From positions 1 through 55,447 of the forward strand of contig JACMQL010000045.1 of NCBI GenBank assembly GCA_014377015.1: a stretch of 55,447 bases of DNA, given 5' to 3'. The position numbers and the translations under genes are program-made. This DNA is from Actinomycetota bacterium (GTDB taxonomy: Bacteria > Actinomycetota > Actinomycetes > Nanopelagicales > Nanopelagicaceae). The notes below the pieces were generated by a model. That model was given only the letters and a program-made list of their open reading frames with translations. It had not been told where the DNA came from and searched no databases. Every line of letters starts with the position of its first letter. Position 1 is the stretch's first letter. Shown one piece after another: positions 52,553 through 55,447 of the stretch.

Positions 52553-55447
52553 ATGCGACTTTTTTGCCGCCTTTTTGTACCATGCCTGAAAAAAGGCACC
52601 AGTGTTTCTTTAGCATTTTCTCTAATAGCAGCGATGCTCTCTTCACAAGTTGCACTTTCAACTACTGCGAATGCCGCAAACGTGGCATGTGCGTCGACCA
52701 TGACGGCCCAAAATAGTTTGAAGGCCACTCCGTCGCAGGCATCCACTTTCTATGTTGACTCTGGCGTTACCCCCAAGGTCGATGCAGCTTATGTGGGCTA
52801 CAGCATCGCCAACTCCTCGGGTTCGACAATGTCTAGCCTCTGGGTCTCGATCGGAACCTTTACTGGTGGAAAAGTTGGTCTAGCAAATCCTGCCGATCAG
52901 TATCAACAACTTCCGAGTATTGCTGCGGCCAGTTCAAAGACGGCATTCTTCTTGTTGAAAGCAATTTCGGCGACGACAACATCTCAAAGTCACACCATCA
53001 AAATTTACGATCGACGTCCCGATCTTTCTGGAGCTACGGCGTTGCTTACTTGCGACTATACGTTTTTGAAAGTTAAGGAAACAATTAAGGCCGCAGCAAA
53101 CAAAGTAGATAGCGTGTCGACCGTAAGTTCACCCTCAGCCCCAACTCTGGGTGGAGCAGTAACGGTGACGGTAATAGGTTCGACGGGAAAAATTGGTGCC
53201 GGATCAACTCCGGACTTTGACATTCTTTGGGTATCGCCAGCGGCTAAATCTGATTTTCCCACGAGAGCTCTGCGACTTGAATCAACAACTTTAACTCTTA
53301 CGTGTACTGGTAGTCCGTCAAGCATAACGCTCACGAATCTTTTATATTTTAAGACTCCCACTGCAACTGACTGCGCTGGAAATGCCAGTCAAACTTGGAC
53401 TGGTGTTTACACATTCCGAATCATTGGACCTAGCAGCGCCGCGACAGCGATCGTTCCCGTCGCACAGATTTCATCTGGCACCCAGGTCAAGCATTCAGAT
53501 ATCAATGGTCTTTCTGGCAACACGGTAAACCTTTCTGGGATCGCAACTTCGGCGTTCACCACAGATAAGACGGCAAGTTCGACACCAGCATCTTCTTCGG
53601 CTTCCTCCGCGGTAATCAACTACACAATCACTGTTACGACAAGTTCAGCCACGACGGTTTCGATTGATGAAATTGTTGATACCCCAGCCAGCGGAGTAAC
53701 TTTCGTTGGGGGAAGTGTTCGCGTCACTGACGCGACGCGCACTAGTGCGACTATCTCTGATCCAACATATATCGCGAGCGAGGCGAGCCTTGTGCCACGA
53801 CCTCTTCATTATGTCGGACCATTTACTCTCAACAGTACGACACCTGTCACATTGAACTATCAAATGAATGTGCCTTGCTCTTCCGTCCCGACCGGCTATC
53901 CCAATAGCGCATTCAGCAAGGTTGGCGATCAGAAGGTTGGTAAGACGTCCACCGCTATTCCAGTAACGACTGTCACTACGACAACAAGTGGAGCAAGTTG
54001 TACTGCTACGGTTTTGAACTCAAATTCGCAGATAGAGCCAGCTACGCAAACCGTGGCAGCGACTTCAGTGACCACTGCGACGGCCACAGTAAATGGTTTC
54101 GCCAGCGCTTATGGAGCAAGTGGCGTTACGGCCCTCTTCAGATGGGGCACAAGCCCATCTTTGACGAGCGGAACTGCGACTACACCAATTTCAGTCACAG
54201 GTTCAGCAATAAATACGATGAGTAGTTCGCTAACGGGGCTTTCACCGGGGACTACCTATTATTTCCGCACTGAAATTGGTTCGACTTATGGCGATATTTT
54301 GTCCTTTTCGACGTTAACAAACCAGGCCGTACCAACTGCGGTGACTAATGCGGTGTCGGGGCTCACTGCTTCGGCTGCGACTTTGAATGGAACAATAAGC
54401 CCTAATTTGACCGACGTAACTTCGGTTAATTTCATTTACAGTTCGAGTAGCAGCACTCTTGCTTCGGGTACGACAACCGTCACCGTTAACGACGGAGCAA
54501 CGCCAACTCCCGCAAACATCACAATATCGGGCAGCGGTGAAACTGGTGTGCCATATTCCTTAACTGGTTTATCCACGACAACCACGTATTACTACAAAGT
54601 GCGGGCGAATTGCACGGTTAACGTTACATTTTGTCCTGCAGGTTTTGTCGATGGAGCCATTTTAAGCTTCACAACCGGTGCACCTTCTGTTTCAACTTCT
54701 GCGGCAACAGTCGTCGGGGCGAGCACGGTCACTCTTAATGGTTCGGTAAATATGAATGGTACGGCTGGTAACAGCTATTTTACTTATTGCGCCGCCGGTC
54801 CGTCTTGTTCTTCAAGTTCGATGACAGGCACAGATACATCATCGGTTGTACGTGCATCCGGCTTTAACAGCACAACTTCTGCATCTGTCACTGGACTAAC
54901 ATCAAGAACGGTTTATTATTTTAAGGCTGTTGCCGTAACGTCGGTGACAAGTAGTGGAGAAATTCTTTCCTTTACAACTTTGGGCATCTCGACTTCGTCA
55001 CTAGCTAGTGGTGCTGTTTCGACAGCATATTCTGCGGAGGTTATCGGTGTGGGTGGATCGTCCTCCTATATATGGAGCATCACAGCCGGTTCCTTGCCCG
55101 CGGGTCTAACGTTAAATGCCTCTACAGGTGTAATTTCTGGCACTCCAACGACGGCGGGTACTTCCAACTTCACCGTCACGATCACGGACAATGGATTTAG
55201 CACATCGACTTTGAAAGACCTCTCAATTGTCATCACCCCCATCACCTACACCGTGACCTATGACAGTCAGGGTGGATCAGCTGCTAGCGCCGGCTCCTAC
55301 TCAGCAGGTGGCTCTATTACTTTGCCCACCAATCCCACTCGCAGCGGCTACACCTTTAACGGTTGGTTTGTTGCCGCAAGTAATGGATCTGCATTGACCT
55401 CTCCTTATTCACCTGCTGGCACCGGGGCTATAACTTTGTATGCACAG
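52553..55447 (+). CDS. Large secreted surface protein with FN3-like, Ig-like and InlB-type repeats (partial)
   Basis: An open frame of 965 codons from ATG 52553 to the window end with no stop; the protein continues outside. Residues 1-~42 form a signal peptide ending at ANA-ANVACAS. An N-terminal Ser/Thr-rich region with scattered cysteines (to about 485) precedes three fibronectin-III-like repeats with the core LTGLSPGTTYYFRTEIG (about 490-585, 590-705 and 708-810). Next comes a putative Ig domain (SLPAGLTLNASTGVISGTP, about 812-898) and the start of an InlB B-repeat (YTVTYDSQGGSAASAGSYS..., from 900). This is typical of extracellular adhesion or matrix proteins. Anchor and total size are unseen. 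Confidence 0.88.
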   Translation, partial: MRLFCRLFVPCLKKGTSVSLAFSLIAAMLSSQVALSTTANAANVACASTMTAQNSLKATPSQASTFYVDSGVTPKVDAAYVGYSIANSSGSTMSSLWVSIGTFTGGKVGLANPADQYQQLPSIAAASSKTAFFLLKAISATTTSQSHTIKIYDRRPDLSGATALLTCDYTFLKVKETIKAAANKVDSVSTVSSPSAPTLGGAVTVTVIGSTGKIGAGSTPDFDILWVSPAAKSDFPTRALRLESTTLTLTCTGSPSSITLTNLLYFKTPTATDCAGNASQTWTGVYTFRIIGPSSAATAIVPVAQISSGTQVKHSDINGLSGNTVNLSGIATSAFTTDKTASSTPASSSASSAVINYTITVTTSSATTVSIDEIVDTPASGVTFVGGSVRVTDATRTSATISDPTYIASEASLVPRPLHYVGPFTLNSTTPVTLNYQMNVPCSSVPTGYPNSAFSKVGDQKVGKTSTAIPVTTVTTTTSGASCTATVLNSNSQIEPATQTVAATSVTTATATVNGFASAYGASGVTALFRWGTSPSLTSGTATTPISVTGSAINTMSSSLTGLSPGTTYYFRTEIGSTYGDILSFSTLTNQAVPTAVTNAVSGLTASAATLNGTISPNLTDVTSVNFIYSSSSSTLASGTTTVTVNDGATPTPANITISGSGETGVPYSLTGLSTTTTYYYKVRANCTVNVTFCPAGFVDGAILSFTTGAPSVSTSAATVVGASTVTLNGSVNMNGTAGNSYFTYCAAGPSCSSSSMTGTDTSSVVRASGFNSTTSASVTGLTSRTVYYFKAVAVTSVTSSGEILSFTTLGISTSSLASGAVSTAYSAEVIGVGGSSSYIWSITAGSLPAGLTLNASTGVISGTPTTAGTSNFTVTITDNGFSTSTLKDLSIVITPITYTVTYDSQGGSAASAGSYSAGGSITLPTNPTRSGYTFNGWFVAASNGSALTSPYSPAGTGAITLYAQ

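Noticed and set aside
1-55447. CRISPR array, prophage, insertion sequence or defence system
   Set aside because: No regularly spaced direct repeats, transposase, integrase, restriction or toxin-like genes were recognised on either strand.

Overview
The window is a gene-dense chromosomal segment of an actinobacterium with mid-range GC. The evidence is the set of actinobacterial marker genes: a bcc-aa3 respiratory cluster with CtaF and a di-heme QcrC, phosphatidylinositol mannoside genes (pgsA, PatA-type acyltransferase, pimA), a DUF3043 protein, an AdoK-type adenosine kinase, and a DEDDh exonuclease/GIY-YIG fusion. Gene order matches, from memory, two separate blocks of the Mycobacterium tuberculosis chromosome (about Rv2191-Rv2215 and Rv2572c-Rv2614c). 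Very short intergenic gaps, many start/stop overlaps and missing cluster members (yajC, apt) suggest a compact genome, perhaps a freshwater planktonic actinobacterium of the Nanopelagicales type. That placement is an inference only.

Layout. 1-4.9 kb: lipoamide enzymes (E2 partial, lpdA), pepA and the divergent gcvT. 4.9-9.1 kb: a four-gene cobalamin-type ECF transporter operon on the minus strand (SCO2322-like secreted protein, EcfT, fused double ATPase, S component), preceded by a clear cobalamin riboswitch and an intrinsic terminator. 9.2-13.7 kb: aldo/keto reductase, DUF3043, nadA, an ErpA-type Fe-S carrier, adoK and a TusA-like protein. 13.7-22.5 kb: a diverged cysteine desulfurase, then the terminal oxidase and bc1 genes (ctaCDF on plus; ctaE-qcrCAB on minus), with an extra secreted CuA-domain protein between the two arms. 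22.6-28.5 kb: orphan receiver protein, trpD, nuclease fusion, alpha/beta hydrolase, EamA transporter, cupin and three tRNAs (Val, Cys, Gly). 28.5-39.2 kb: pabB-pabC, thrS, HIT protein, PI/PIM lipid synthesis genes, a LemA-like protein, a DUF3048 lipoprotein and pdxST. 39.3-52.4 kb: yebC-ruvCAB-secDF-relA, DUF349, metallo-beta-lactamase, hisS and aspS. 52.5 kb to the end: the start of a large secreted surface protein with fibronectin-III-like, putative Ig and InlB-type repeats, cut by the window edge.

The genes form a core metabolism, respiration and information-processing region. No phage, insertion sequence, CRISPR array or defence island was seen. The points most worth following are the free-standing CuA protein, a degenerate EF-G-like GTPase-domain protein, a cysteine desulfurase that has lost several cofactor contacts, and a recurring leaderless promoter layout in front of at least ten genes.
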